Position numbers and translations under genes: made by a program. A stretch of 64,000 nucleotides of DNA from NCBI RefSeq assembly GCF_001423945.1, contig NZ_LMPU01000001.1:1051971-1115970 (forward strand), given 5' to 3'. The notes beneath the pieces are model-generated. The model had not been told where the DNA came from, ran no database searches, and saw only the letters and a program-made list of their open reading frames with translations. This DNA is from Pedobacter sp. Leaf194. Its GTDB lineage: Bacteria > Bacteroidota > Bacteroidia > Sphingobacteriales > Sphingobacteriaceae. This document shows, piece after piece, positions 33,507 to 43,388 of this stretch (its first letter is position 1; each line of letters begins with the position of its first letter).

Positions 33507-34982
33507 TTATTGGTAGTTTGGTGCCTGTGTCAAATTGGGGTTTAACTGAATATCATTTAATGGAATTGGCCAGATCTGTTTCCAGCTTGCCCAGTTAGTT
33601 CCTTTTACCGATGCAGCTAAAGTCATTACCGCATCAATTCTGCCGGTACGTTTGAGATCATAAAAACGGTGGCCGGATTCACTGAAAAGTTCGGTACGTC
33701 TTTCCTTTAAAATGGCGTCCATACAAGCTTCCGGGGAAAGTGTGGCCTGATAATCAGGGAGGACATTGCCCGGAGTAGCGGGCCTTGCCCTTTGGCGTAT
33801 TATATTCAGATCCTGAACAGCTGAAGCGACATTGTTCTGTTTTAACCTGGCTTCCGACCGGATTAAATATTGTTCCGCAAGGCGTAGCTGCATCAAAAAC
33901 TCTGTTCCGTTTACAACCGATTTATATTTAGCCGGATAATAAAACTGTCCGTTTACTGGTGCAGTCGTTGTCGTTTTTAAAACCGTCCATGTGCTTAGCC
34001 TTTGGTCACCGGTTTCAAAACTATTTAACAGCGAAGCACTCATCGTAGCCGGATTGATGTTGGCAAGGGCAACCTGTGTTGCATTTACAGCAGGTGCACT
34101 GGCGTAAAGGTTATAATCGCGTACAACGGCTCCCGTTACCGGTGCAATGGCCCAAATTGTTTCCCGGCTGTTGGAAAGAAATGCATTGGCTAATGTGGGA
34201 AGCTGGTAAAGCACACTGTTGGCGATCACTTTAGTGGCTTCAATCTCTGCCTGGGCATAATTTTCAGTATAAAGGTAGACGCGGGCAAGCAAAGCTGCGG
34301 CCGCGTATTTATTTGGGCGGGTACGGTTAGGGGTCGTCGCGCTCAATCCGTCCAGGTAGGTTTCTCCCAATAAACTCTCGGCCCTTAAAAGGTCCGCTAC
34401 CATTTGCGCATATACCTGCGCCCTGGGGGTGCGTGGAAGAAAATTAGTTGTCGCGTAATCTGAACTGAGTGCCAGAGGAACATCCCCATATAGATTTACC
34501 ACATCAAAATAACTGAAGGCACGCATAAACAATGCTTCACCCATCCATTGATTATAGCGGGAAAGATTGCTTTTATGAGACTCAATGTTTTCAATAGTAA
34601 GGTTGCAATTGTAAATCTGACGGTACAGGGTTACCCATTGTACCGTATTGGATGAGTTAAGTCCATCAAGATAAAATTGAGCGGTAGCCGCGGCGGCATT
34701 ACCCACCGTAGATGCCTGAATCTGTGTCAAATCATCGGCATACAAACCTGTGCGGAAACCGATAGTTTCGTATCCACTGGCAGGACCGCTATAAATTGCG
34801 CTTCCGGCGGCAGTGCTGAAAATACCTGTGAGTACAGCACCTGTTGAATTATCGTTCAGGTAAGCGCCCTCAGTAGCAAAACGATCAGTGGGCAAGGGTA
34901 TTTCCAGAAACTTTTTACAGCCACTCAATAAGATGCCCGAAAGAACAAAGGTTATGAATATATAGGATTGAATCTTTTTCAT
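33507..34982 (-). CDS. SusD/RagB family substrate-binding lipoprotein
   Basis: ATG 34982 gives MKKIQSYIFITFVLSGILLSGCKKFLEIP, here named by its parts: a signal peptide, the lipobox LLSGC and the usual Cys-Lys-Lys export signal to the surface. It contains SusD features such as FMRAFSYFDVVNLYGDVPL-like helices and the C-terminal ILKERRTELFSESGHRFYDLKRTG segment. The protein caps its SusC partner and binds nutrient outside the cell. It starts 10 bp after the SusC stop. Association with two metalloprotease-type proteins suggests peptides or proteins rather than glycans as the substrate; that is inference. Confidence 0.95.
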   Translation of the reverse strand: MKKIQSYIFITFVLSGILLSGCKKFLEIPLPTDRFATEGAYLNDNSTGAVLTGIFSTAAGSAIYSGPASGYETIGFRTGLYADDLTQIQASTVGNAAAATAQFYLDGLNSSNTVQWVTLYRQIYNCNLTIENIESHKSNLSRYNQWMGEALFMRAFSYFDVVNLYGDVPLALSSDYATTNFLPRTPRAQVYAQMVADLLRAESLLGETYLDGLSATTPNRTRPNKYAAAALLARVYLYTENYAQAEIEATKVIANSVLYQLPTLANAFLSNSRETIWAIAPVTGAVVRDYNLYASAPAVNATQVALANINPATMSASLLNSFETGDQRLSTWTVLKTTTTAPVNGQFYYPAKYKSVVNGTEFLMQLRLAEQYLIRSEARLKQNNVASAVQDLNIIRQRARPATPGNVLPDYQATLSPEACMDAILKERRTELFSESGHRFYDLKRTGRIDAVMTLAASVKGTNWASWKQIWPIPLNDIQLNPNLTQAPNYQ

Positions 34983-34992
34983 ATCGTTGAAA

Positions 34993-37900
34993 TTAAAGCG
35001 TAACATTTAAACCAAGGTTGAATACTTTTAATGGCGGGAGCGAGGTCAGAGACAGATTCTCCGGATCCAGGTCGTGGTATTTTGAGATCGTCAACAGGTT
35101 CTGGCCCTGAAGAGTAACGCGAAGGTTATTCACATGCAACCTTTTCAAATACGCTTTGGGCAGCGAATAGGATAGACTCAGGTTCTGCAAACGAGCATAG
35201 GTAATACGTTCGTAAGCACCTGAACTCTGCCTGAAAGTACTCTGGCCAAGCAAGTTTGCAAACAGATCTGTGGTTGCCTTGGGTACGTTTGTCTCATCGT
35301 TTGGTTTTTGCCAGCGGTCCAGTGCCCAGGAAGTCGTATTCTTGTCTAAAACACCTGGCAGATAACTTAACTGCCCCTGAAAATTGCTGCCCATTTTGTT
35401 CACCAAGGCTACTGAAAAATCTAAAGAGATGGTTTTATAATTCAATGAGTTTGAAATACTTCCATAATAACGTGGAGACAGATCAATATTAATATTTTTA
35501 TCAGCTGCGGTTAACCCGGTTAAATACGCGCCCTGAATACCTGCTGTGTTAATGTAATTATACTCCCCGGTCTGAGGGTTTACACCGGCATAATTATAAA
35601 CTTTGATGTTACTGACAGATCCGCCAAGTACATAATTGAAATTTGGTGTCAGGTATTGCTCAGGCATTGATATTACTTTGCTTTTGGGTACCGTCATAAC
35701 CGCACTGGTCGACCAGCTAAAGTTTTTTCCGCGAATATTAGAACTTGATAAACTGAATTCAATTCCGGTATTCTGTATAAGAATTGGAGAATTTAAGGTG
35801 ACACTTGAGAATCCAGTCACATTGGAAAGAGGCTGCCCAAGCAATTGATCAGAGACTTTGTTTTTATAGTAACTCGCATCAATCAAAATGCGGTCTTTTA
35901 AAACCCCCAGGGAAATCCCGTAATCCTGTTTTTTGTTGGTTTCCCAGTGCAGGGTATTGTTGGCGAGTGCGCTTGTTGTGAATACAGTATTGTTTAAGTA
36001 TGGTGTTCCGGTCGAGTATGTAGCCAGGTATGCGTAATTCGCTATTCCGTCTCCACCTGTTGTACCATAGCTTGCCCGGAGTTTTCCAAAGCTCAGAAAG
36101 CTAAGGTTTTCCTTTATAAATTTTTCTTCGCTGAATATCCATGAGCCGCCGGCTGAACCAAACCAGCCAAACCGTTTTCCTGGGGCAAACTTGGTTGAAC
36201 CATCGTATCTGGTACTAAAATTAACAATGTACTTATTGGCCCAGTTATAGCTTATATTCCCAAAATAGCCTACATAGCGGGTGACCGATTTGTTGAAGCC
36301 GGTTGTTACAGATGTTCCTGACGATGGATTGTTCAAACGCGCATCAGCCACGAAACCTGTTCCGGTAATCTGGTTCTGGTAAATCATTTTATCCTGATAG
36401 GTAGCACCTGCAATGGCTGTGATGTTGCCAAGCTTGCCCATTGCTGTACTGTAACTTGCATAGGGCTCGAAGGACCAGGTCCGGATGTTGTAAACGTTAC
36501 TTGCACTATTAGCTTTAGCTGTCGCAGCCAGATCATTAGGTGGAAATACACTGGTTCGTACCTGACGCAGTTCATTGCCGGTAAGCAGGTTATATCCTAC
36601 GAGCGCTTTGATGGTAAGACCTTTTATGGGTTTGTACATCAGGGTTGTATTGCCCAGGAGATTATTGGTTACCCCACGATAACTGGTATTAATATAAGAA
36701 TAAGGATTGAAGTTTAAGTTCCAGTTTAAGCTTCCGTCCGGGTTGAAGAAAGAAGGCCCGTTTGGCGCGCGCAATGTCGCTGCGTCACCAGAAAACTCGT
36801 AAGGCACCATTGTATTGACTGTAGAATTGAACAGCGTAGATACCAAAAGATTAAACTTTTTATCTTTTGTTCCGGTACCCAGATCAACTTTAAGTCCACC
36901 GTCCCGGTTATAGCCCCCCGAGCGAAATACATTATCCTGATCGTTAAAGCTCCCGCTTACCGAGTAGCTGGTGAGCTCAGTGCCGCCGCTATACCGTAGG
37001 TTTACACGGTTGCTCCAGGCCTTGGAATCAGTCAGTTCTTTAGAGAAATTGGTTTCTGCATCCAATGGGTAGGTTCCATTGAGGTCTACATCCGCCGCAC
37101 CAACTGCGAGCCCATCATTCTTAAGCGCCTCCCGCCTTAACATCAGGTAATCTGCAGTTCCCAAAAGTTCGGGAAAACTGCCAACAACACTCAATCCCCT
37201 ATCAAGGGTAACATTCAGAGAAGGAGTACCGTTTTTATTTAAGCTACCTTTTTTAGTAGTTATTAAAATTACGCCATATGCACCCCTCGATCCATAGATT
37301 GCCGTTGCATCTGCATCCTTCAAAATATCAATGCTTTCAATATCTTCAGGGTTTAGGTAATTTAAGGCATTTCCACCTTGCTGAGCCAGCGTACCCGTAC
37401 CCCGGTTGTTGCTTAAGGTAGGAAGCCCCCCGGAAATTCCGTTAGGGTTGAAGTTCGTACCTCCGGCAGGATAGGGTACCCCATCAACTATATACAAAGG
37501 GTCAACATTATTGAATCCATTGATACCCCGGATCTTAACATTGAACGACCCGCCGACCTGACCTGTATTTTGTATGATCTGCAGACCTGGAACCTTCTTT
37601 TGAATCATTTGAAGCACATTGGGAACCGGGCTCTTTGCCAGCTCTTCGCTTGTGATGGTGAAAGAGTTGCCGGTGCTGAGCCTTTTTGAGGTTGTGGTGT
37701 AAGCCAGGACCTGAACCTGGTCAAGCTGGCTGTTGTTTTCTTCGAGGGTAATGTCCATATTCCGGCTTCGGGAGACTTTTACCTCCTTGCTGAAGTATCC
37801 CAAATAACTAAATAACAATCCGTTGTTTCCGTTTAAAAGTGTTGCTGAGTAGGTACCGCTTAAGTCCGAAACCCAGACCTGTTTTGGACCCGTTCCAATA

Positions 37901-38367
37901 GCGGTTATAGTTACTCCCGCTAGTGGGCTGCCGTCTTTGGTTATAATCTTCCCGGTCACCAGAATTGGAGCATTTTCGGCAAGCACCGCACCTGGAAGCT
38001 TGGGGTCTGCTTTATTGATCACAACAGTATTATTGACTACGTGGAATTCAAATTCACGTCGTGAAAGGATTTTTGCAAGCGCCTCATCCAACGGAACGTC
38101 CTTCAGTTTTATTTTGATAAGTGGATAGTTCTTAAATAGCCCTGAATTGTAGAAAAAGGTATGACCGCTCTGTATTTCGATCTTCTGAAGGAGATCTTCA
38201 ATATTAATATTTTTTTCAGAGATACTGATATTCTGGCTGTATACCGAAGCACTTACCTGTACGCAGCATATGAGCATAATCAGTGTGAATATCTTCATTA
38301 TTTTCAATAGTTTATGACGGCCCCTGGTTAAGGCAGGCCATGGTTGATACAAAGTAGAAATTTGCAT
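34993..38367 (-). CDS. SusC/RagA TonB-dependent transporter with STN signalling domain
   Basis: The 1124-residue protein has a basic N terminus and a signal peptide ending SVYSQ. An STN domain follows (about residues 47-120, NIEDLLQKIEIQSGHTFFY), then a carboxypeptidase-regulatory-like beta domain (GKIITKDGSPLAGVTI), a plug with the SusC motifs IRGINGFNNVDPLYIVDGVP and DADATAIYGSRGAYGVILITT, and the 22-strand barrel. The STN domain is the part that passes the transport signal to FecR. Sigma factor and FecR are encoded directly upstream, so regulation by cell-surface signalling is well supported. Met24 (38298) is an alternative start. Confidence 0.95.
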   Translation of the reverse strand: MQISTLYQPWPALTRGRHKLLKIMKIFTLIMLICCVQVSASVYSQNISISEKNINIEDLLQKIEIQSGHTFFYNSGLFKNYPLIKIKLKDVPLDEALAKILSRREFEFHVVNNTVVINKADPKLPGAVLAENAPILVTGKIITKDGSPLAGVTITAIGTGPKQVWVSDLSGTYSATLLNGNNGLLFSYLGYFSKEVKVSRSRNMDITLEENNSQLDQVQVLAYTTTSKRLSTGNSFTITSEELAKSPVPNVLQMIQKKVPGLQIIQNTGQVGGSFNVKIRGINGFNNVDPLYIVDGVPYPAGGTNFNPNGISGGLPTLSNNRGTGTLAQQGGNALNYLNPEDIESIDILKDADATAIYGSRGAYGVILITTKKGSLNKNGTPSLNVTLDRGLSVVGSFPELLGTADYLMLRREALKNDGLAVGAADVDLNGTYPLDAETNFSKELTDSKAWSNRVNLRYSGGTELTSYSVSGSFNDQDNVFRSGGYNRDGGLKVDLGTGTKDKKFNLLVSTLFNSTVNTMVPYEFSGDAATLRAPNGPSFFNPDGSLNWNLNFNPYSYINTSYRGVTNNLLGNTTLMYKPIKGLTIKALVGYNLLTGNELRQVRTSVFPPNDLAATAKANSASNVYNIRTWSFEPYASYSTAMGKLGNITAIAGATYQDKMIYQNQITGTGFVADARLNNPSSGTSVTTGFNKSVTRYVGYFGNISYNWANKYIVNFSTRYDGSTKFAPGKRFGWFGSAGGSWIFSEEKFIKENLSFLSFGKLRASYGTTGGDGIANYAYLATYSTGTPYLNNTVFTTSALANNTLHWETNKKQDYGISLGVLKDRILIDASYYKNKVSDQLLGQPLSNVTGFSSVTLNSPILIQNTGIEFSLSSSNIRGKNFSWSTSAVMTVPKSKVISMPEQYLTPNFNYVLGGSVSNIKVYNYAGVNPQTGEYNYINTAGIQGAYLTGLTAADKNINIDLSPRYYGSISNSLNYKTISLDFSVALVNKMGSNFQGQLSYLPGVLDKNTTSWALDRWQKPNDETNVPKATTDLFANLLGQSTFRQSSGAYERITYARLQNLSLSYSLPKAYLKRLHVNNLRVTLQGQNLLTISKYHDLDPENLSLTSLPPLKVFNLGLNVTL

Positions 38368-38530
38368 ACTTTTGTTTGGTTGGGTTGATGGTTAAAGAAA
38401 TTAGTCGATTTTTAAAAACGATACCTGACCAAATTATCCTGGGTGTGTTGACGCATACCCCGGCTTTTTTTTCAGAAAATCGGCAATCTTTCCCGGCCTT
38501 GCCGGTAGAGATCGGGTTGTTTATTTCTTG

Positions 38531-39670
38531 CTAATAGACAGTGATTTTTCGTTCATTGAGTTTTAATTTTATTCCACCACGTTCCAGTATTTCCAGTACA
38601 TGGGAAAGGGTTTCTTGCCGTGAAATTGTTCCACTGAACCGGTCCTTTGGAGGTGCGCCTTGATAGACTACTTCCACATCATACCACCGGGATATCTGTT
38701 TCATGATTTGGGGAACGGTAGAATTCCGAACCCGAAACTCGTCGTTTTTCCATGCGATTGCCAAATCTGTGTTTACATTATCCAGCCTGAACAATTCCTG
38801 GTTCCCAATTTCCTGACCAGCAGCCTGGCCAGGCGACAATAACACTGATTTGCTATGTGAGGAAACTTTCACAGCACCTTCCAAAAGGGTTGTCAGCCGT
38901 TCAGGTTCGTCCTGATAATAATGTACATTAAAGTGGGTACCCAGTACTTCAATTTTCTCGCTACCTGCCTGTACGATGAATGGAACGCGGGACTTTTTGT
39001 CTTTTGCTTCCAGGTGCGCAACCTCAAAATATGCTTCGCCTTTTACCTCCACATAGCGACCCGTACCGCTGAAAACTTCCGGGTAGCGGATGCTCGAAAG
39101 TGCATTAAGCCACACATTTGACCCATCGGGTAGTATAAGTTTGAATTTTGCCCCTTTTGGTGTACTTAGTACATTGTATCGCTCCGCAGAACCATTCTCA
39201 TTTGTCGGAGAATACAAGATTGTTCCTTTTGCTTTACTAATCTGCACTCCTGACGAAGCTTTTAATTTTCCCTCGGCAACAGTATCAAGGGAAATCTGGT
39301 GTCCATCGGCAAGGGTAAGTATTGCCTGATCGCCACCCGGTGCAATATCATATCCCAAAACTGAATTTCCTGACAAAGCGTTACGGCCAGACTTTTGGCT
39401 ATTATTAAACATCAAAAAAACTGATCCCGCAACCAGGACGATGGCTGCAGCAGCACTAAATAGACGCCAATTCTGCCACCTGTATTTTCTGATGCCATCA
39501 TCATGGTATTTAGCTTTCTCTATTCTGGCGTAAATACGCGAGCGAACGGCATTATGATCATTACTTTTTCGCAAAGGCAACTGTATCGATGCATACCAGA
39601 GTTCCACCTCCGTACGCTCTTCATCTGTTGCGGTTCCTTCGAGATATTTATGAATGAGTTCTTTTTGCAC
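38531..39670 (-). CDS. FecR family anti-sigma factor
   Basis: The 379-residue protein has a cytoplasmic N-terminal helix bundle (HKYLEGTATDEERTEVELWY), one transmembrane helix (about residues 71-87) and a periplasmic FecR domain. That domain has the LPDGSNVWLNALSSIRYPEVF and GEAYFEVAH signatures, then a C-terminal STN-contacting domain. It holds or activates the ECF sigma factor until the SusC STN domain signals substrate. It sits between the sigma factor gene (190 bp) and susC (163 bp), the standard order of such cascades. Confidence 0.95.
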   Translation of the reverse strand: MQKELIHKYLEGTATDEERTEVELWYASIQLPLRKSNDHNAVRSRIYARIEKAKYHDDGIRKYRWQNWRLFSAAAAIVLVAGSVFLMFNNSQKSGRNALSGNSVLGYDIAPGGDQAILTLADGHQISLDTVAEGKLKASSGVQISKAKGTILYSPTNENGSAERYNVLSTPKGAKFKLILPDGSNVWLNALSSIRYPEVFSGTGRYVEVKGEAYFEVAHLEAKDKKSRVPFIVQAGSEKIEVLGTHFNVHYYQDEPERLTTLLEGAVKVSSHSKSVLLSPGQAAGQEIGNQELFRLDNVNTDLAIAWKNDEFRVRNSTVPQIMKQISRWYDVEVVYQGAPPKDRFSGTISRQETLSHVLEILERGGIKLKLNERKITVY

Positions 39671-39860
39671 GAGAATTTTATATAGGTTTTTAATATAAAT
39701 CGTCCATACTATCTAAAAGTACCATCCGATCTTTATTTTTTTTCTAAAAAAAATTAAATTGCTTAAAAATACTTGACGAATGGCTAGGGAAAATACTTTT
39801 ATTGGTTAAAAGAACAACATTGGTATTATTTGAAGTGTATTCAGGCGCTTTTGATGGGTG

Positions 39861-40556
39861 TTAGTTTCTTATTCTTAAAAGAATGGATATTCCCAGCATT
39901 AAAAGTGACGAGTCGTATGCCATAATACGTTTTTTTAAACGTTCGGCCGCCCGATAGCTCTGATTTTTAACAGTCTGCTCAGACAATCCGAGTTTTGAAG
40001 CAATCTCAGAAGTAGAAAACTTTTGCTCGCGCTTTAGATAATAGATTTCGAGCATCCTGGGAGGCATTAGAGCGAGCTCATCGTCGATTATTTTTTTCAG
40101 CTCCATTGTCAGGATATTTTCATCCGCTGCCATCGCATGATTTTGAGGTTCTTTTGAATGACCATCCGCATATCGAAATCGCACCTCATCCTTTCTAAAA
40201 ACATCGAGGACTTTGTGACGAAGGATTCCGTATAAATAGCCCTGAAGTTCATTCTCCCTTTCAAGCATATCCTCATTGGCCCAAAGAACGATGAAACATT
40301 CCTGGATTAGATCTTCGGCCAGCTGACTGTCATTTATCTTGCGTAAGGCATGGTTATAAAGCTGTTGCCAGTACTTTTCAAAAGCCTGCTCGAAGACCAG
40401 TCCCTTTTTATCAAAAGCACTAATAATTGGGCCTCTAACTTCTTTAAAAGACATGGGTTGGAATTGATCAGGTTGTTTGCCTCTAAAATAGAGATTATTA
40501 ACGAATATTCCATTTCCCTTCCAATCCATATGATTTTTCTGCGGGGGATCACCCAT
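39861..40556 (-). CDS. ECF RNA polymerase sigma-70 factor
   Basis: Region 2 is visible (FEQAFEKYWQQLYNHALRKINDSQLAEDLIQECFIVLW), described here as a helix run with the conserved EDLIQE. Region 4 has LPPRMLEIYYLKREQKFSTSEIA-like residues and a GLSEQTVKNQSYRAAERLKKR recognition helix. The length to Met35 (40454, MSFKEV) would match the family better than the 231-residue longest frame, so the start is uncertain. It is the first gene of the FecR-SusCD-protease block and should direct its transcription. The 313 bp upstream (40557-40869) show no other gene or clear promoter. Confidence 0.93.
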   Translation of the reverse strand: MGDPPQKNHMDWKGNGIFVNNLYFRGKQPDQFQPMSFKEVRGPIISAFDKKGLVFEQAFEKYWQQLYNHALRKINDSQLAEDLIQECFIVLWANEDMLERENELQGYLYGILRHKVLDVFRKDEVRFRYADGHSKEPQNHAMAADENILTMELKKIIDDELALMPPRMLEIYYLKREQKFSTSEIASKLGLSEQTVKNQSYRAAERLKKRIMAYDSSLLMLGISILLRIRN

Positions 40557-40869
40557 TATGACAATCTCCAGGATCCAGATGATACTTTTTAACTTCAGTA
40601 ATAAAATGGGAAAAACACGTCATGAAATTAATTATTGCAGACCAGTTCTTTACATGAAACAGCTTGACTAATCAAGATATGGCATGCCCATCCCAGCATA
40701 CAGCTTACCAGCCTCTTTAATTCTTATGGTTTACTTGGCAATCCGGTATTTTTCTAATAGCCACAACAATCATCAGCTTCTTCCCTAAATAAATATTCTT
40801 TCAGGATGCTTTCATTTATTTGTCCGCCATAATACTGGATTGATCACTAGCACTGCTCATAATCGCTTA

Positions 40870-42075
40870 TTATTCGCGATAGTAAACTCCCGTCATCCTT
40901 TGACAGATGTCCCAAATTTTATCAGCGGCTTTTCTTTCCAAAGCCCAGGGTCTTACCCCGAATGGTGCATCACTTCCGTTGGGAACAATTGGCGCAATAT
41001 TGCAGTCTTCCAGATAAAGCCCCCCTTTTCCTTTAAGCTGGGGACTAAATGATGCCCAGGCGGTAGTTGAGCCACCTTGTTTCACCGTTTTAAATTTGTC
41101 CCCCTCATTTTTAGGCTTCCTTAAAAAATTCATTATCTCGGTTCCCCAAAATGTCCTTAAGCATTTTGCTGTAAACTCAGTATACCAAAATTTGAACCCT
41201 GAAGCATAACCGACCAAAGAACCGGCGAATAAGTCAGTTGTGGGTATGGGACCGGGATGTACAGCGAAGGCTCTGATGTTGTATCGTTTAAACATCTCAT
41301 CTTCTTTTACCGATAGCAATGCCAATGCAGTTTTAGTTTGCGCATAGGATCTCATTCCCTCGTATTTAGTATGATTAAAATTGATGTCGCCAAATTGTAC
41401 CCCGTTCAATCGGTGCCCCCTTGAAGAAAGATTTACAATTCTTGCGCCGTTTGCTTTTTTCAATGCTGGCAATAGTTTTAATGTCAATGCAAAATGTCCC
41501 AAAACATTGACCGAAAACTGTCTTTCATAGCCTCTAACATCCCTTTGTAGCGGCGTGTTGTGAATTCCGGCACTGTTGATTAGAACGTCGATTTGTCTTC
41601 CGGATACTAGAAATTTCCGTGTAAACGCATCAATGGTTTCCGCCTTTTGCAAATCCAGGTACTCAATTTCAACCCTGGGCAAACCTTTCAGATTTTTCTC
41701 AGCCCAGTCCACGTCGTTGGTTAAGGCAACCACCGTTGCTCCTTTGCTGATAAAGGCTTTAGCCGCCTCTTTTCCCGTGCCGGTATGGGCACCCGTCATT
41801 ACAATGATTTTTCCTTTCAAATCCAGATCTTTAACGATTTCCAAAGGCTCCGTAAAATGTCCGAAACTGTTATTCAATGGAGTCTGAAGTGTATCCGGAA
41901 TAATTCTTCCTCTATACAGGGGCGTATCTTTTGAGGTGTCGCTTTTCACGAAAAGCAGTATTACTGATAAATAAAAAAGTAGAAATAAGCTCAATGGTAT
42001 ACTCAGCGAGACGATAATTTTTTTTCTTAGTGACCAGCTCCTGGAAACTGGTTTGGTGCTGTTTTTATTTTCCAT
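40870..42075 (-). CDS. Membrane-anchored short-chain dehydrogenase/reductase
   Basis: The 401-residue protein starts with a basic stretch and one transmembrane helix (about residues 25-43). An SDR domain follows, with TGAHTGTGKEAA (cofactor motif), INSAGIH, the catalytic Ser in VNLSSRGH and the YAQTK segment (YxxxK). It resembles retinol-dehydrogenase / protochlorophyllide-reductase-like SDRs, which act on hydrophobic substrates. It is the third gene of a minus-strand group with a metallophosphoesterase and an NAD(P)H-binding protein. The anchor suggests lipid-phase substrates; the substrate is unknown. Confidence 0.88.
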   Translation of the reverse strand: MENKNSTKPVSRSWSLRKKIIVSLSIPLSLFLLFYLSVILLFVKSDTSKDTPLYRGRIIPDTLQTPLNNSFGHFTEPLEIVKDLDLKGKIIVMTGAHTGTGKEAAKAFISKGATVVALTNDVDWAEKNLKGLPRVEIEYLDLQKAETIDAFTRKFLVSGRQIDVLINSAGIHNTPLQRDVRGYERQFSVNVLGHFALTLKLLPALKKANGARIVNLSSRGHRLNGVQFGDINFNHTKYEGMRSYAQTKTALALLSVKEDEMFKRYNIRAFAVHPGPIPTTDLFAGSLVGYASGFKFWYTEFTAKCLRTFWGTEIMNFLRKPKNEGDKFKTVKQGGSTTAWASFSPQLKGKGGLYLEDCNIAPIVPNGSDAPFGVRPWALERKAADKIWDICQRMTGVYYRE

Positions 42076-42157
42076 TTTTATAAAATATTAATAGTGAATG
42101 TCTTTTTTTCTTATTTCATTGTAAATTTCCGCTAAGTATCAACTGCTCTGATTGGGG

Positions 42158-43384
42158 TCAGGCGCTTTCAAGAGTGAGTACAGTAATTTCAGGCCAGATG
42201 CCCAATCGCCCTGGGAAACCCAGGAAACCAAATCCCCGGTTTACATAAATGTATTTGCCACTCTTTTGATATAGCCCAGCCCATTGTTGATATAGGTATT
42301 TTATAGGGCTCCACTTTATGCCCGGTACTTCAATCCCGAACTGCATTCCGTGGGTGTGTCCTGCCAGGGTCAGGTGAATGTGCTTTTCATGGGAAAGTAT
42401 CTCCGCATCCCAGTGAGAAGGGTCATGGCTCATTAAAATCTTAAAATCAGCGTTGTCAATTCTATGAGTTGCCTTTGTAAGATCTCCCGGTTTTTGTACA
42501 GCATTTTTACCCCAGTTTTCAACGCCAATCAGGATGATATGCTGACCATCTTTCTCAATCCTAACATTTTCATTGAGCAGCAGCCTAAACCCCATTTCCT
42601 TATGTACCTCGTTAAGTCGCTTGAAATTATCGGCCTTGGTCTGCTCACTTTCCCATGTGGTATAATCGCCATAATCATGATTGCCCAGTGTTGAGAAGGT
42701 ACCATATGGAGCGCTAAGATTTGAGAATACACTTATCCAATCATCCATTTCTTCTGCACGGTTATTAATCAGGTCACCGGTAAAAAGAATTAAATCACTA
42801 TTTTGAGCATTGGCAAGTCTGACGCCGTTTTCAACCGCTTGCCTGCTGTCTAAACTTCTCGCATGTATGTCCGACAAGTGGGTAATAGTGAACTTGTCAA
42901 AACTGGCAGGCAGATCCTTGAATTTCAATTTAACCCTGTGTACCCGATAATCATATTTACCTTTTGTCATCCCATAAATCAGTCCGAAAAACGGAACGGC
43001 TGCAAATCCAATGACAACTTGGCTAATGAACTTTTTCCGGCTTATCAGAGACGACTGCACGCTTTTGGGTGAATTAGTAAACCAGCAAGTAAAATACTTC
43101 TTGACGAGCAAAGCAATCCGTACAAGATCTTCTAAAAATAACAAGGGTAAAGTAGCCAGTTTTGGTATCAGAGATAATAAAACCATCGGCCATATATAAC
43201 CTCTTGGAGAGCTAAGCTCTAGTTTGCCCGTAGCTATCAGGTATGCAGCAGATATAGCCAGCGATCCCTCAAAAAGCCAGTAGGCTTTCCGTACTTTCTG
43301 ATTGAGTCCAATAACTTTAAGCGCTTGAAACAGATATAAATCAGCCAACATCCATATTAGCAAAATCCCTATAAACCTGTGCAT
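42158..43384 (-). CDS. Membrane-bound metallophosphoesterase
   Basis: The 408-residue protein has four N-terminal hydrophobic helices (about residues 1-90) and a further helix near 118-140. A calcineurin-like phosphoesterase domain follows with all metal boxes: LSDIHARS, FTGDLINN, LGNHDYGD, a later SHDPSH and GHTHGMQFG. Relatives of the YkuE/YaeI type hydrolyse phospholipid headgroups such as UDP-2,3-diacylglucosamine or lysophosphatidic compounds; the substrate here is not known. It begins 4 bp after the upstream NAD(P)H-binding gene stops, so they are co-transcribed. Confidence 0.93.
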   Translation of the reverse strand: MHRFIGILLIWMLADLYLFQALKVIGLNQKVRKAYWLFEGSLAISAAYLIATGKLELSSPRGYIWPMVLLSLIPKLATLPLLFLEDLVRIALLVKKYFTCWFTNSPKSVQSSLISRKKFISQVVIGFAAVPFFGLIYGMTKGKYDYRVHRVKLKFKDLPASFDKFTITHLSDIHARSLDSRQAVENGVRLANAQNSDLILFTGDLINNRAEEMDDWISVFSNLSAPYGTFSTLGNHDYGDYTTWESEQTKADNFKRLNEVHKEMGFRLLLNENVRIEKDGQHIILIGVENWGKNAVQKPGDLTKATHRIDNADFKILMSHDPSHWDAEILSHEKHIHLTLAGHTHGMQFGIEVPGIKWSPIKYLYQQWAGLYQKSGKYIYVNRGFGFLGFPGRLGIWPEITVLTLESA

Positions 43385-43388
43385 TATT

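Noticed and set aside
40664..40675. TTGACTAATCAA as a further FNR-type box
   Set aside because: Only 4 bp separate TTGA and TCAA instead of 6, and it lies about 110 bp upstream of the longest sigma-factor frame with no other match to the series.
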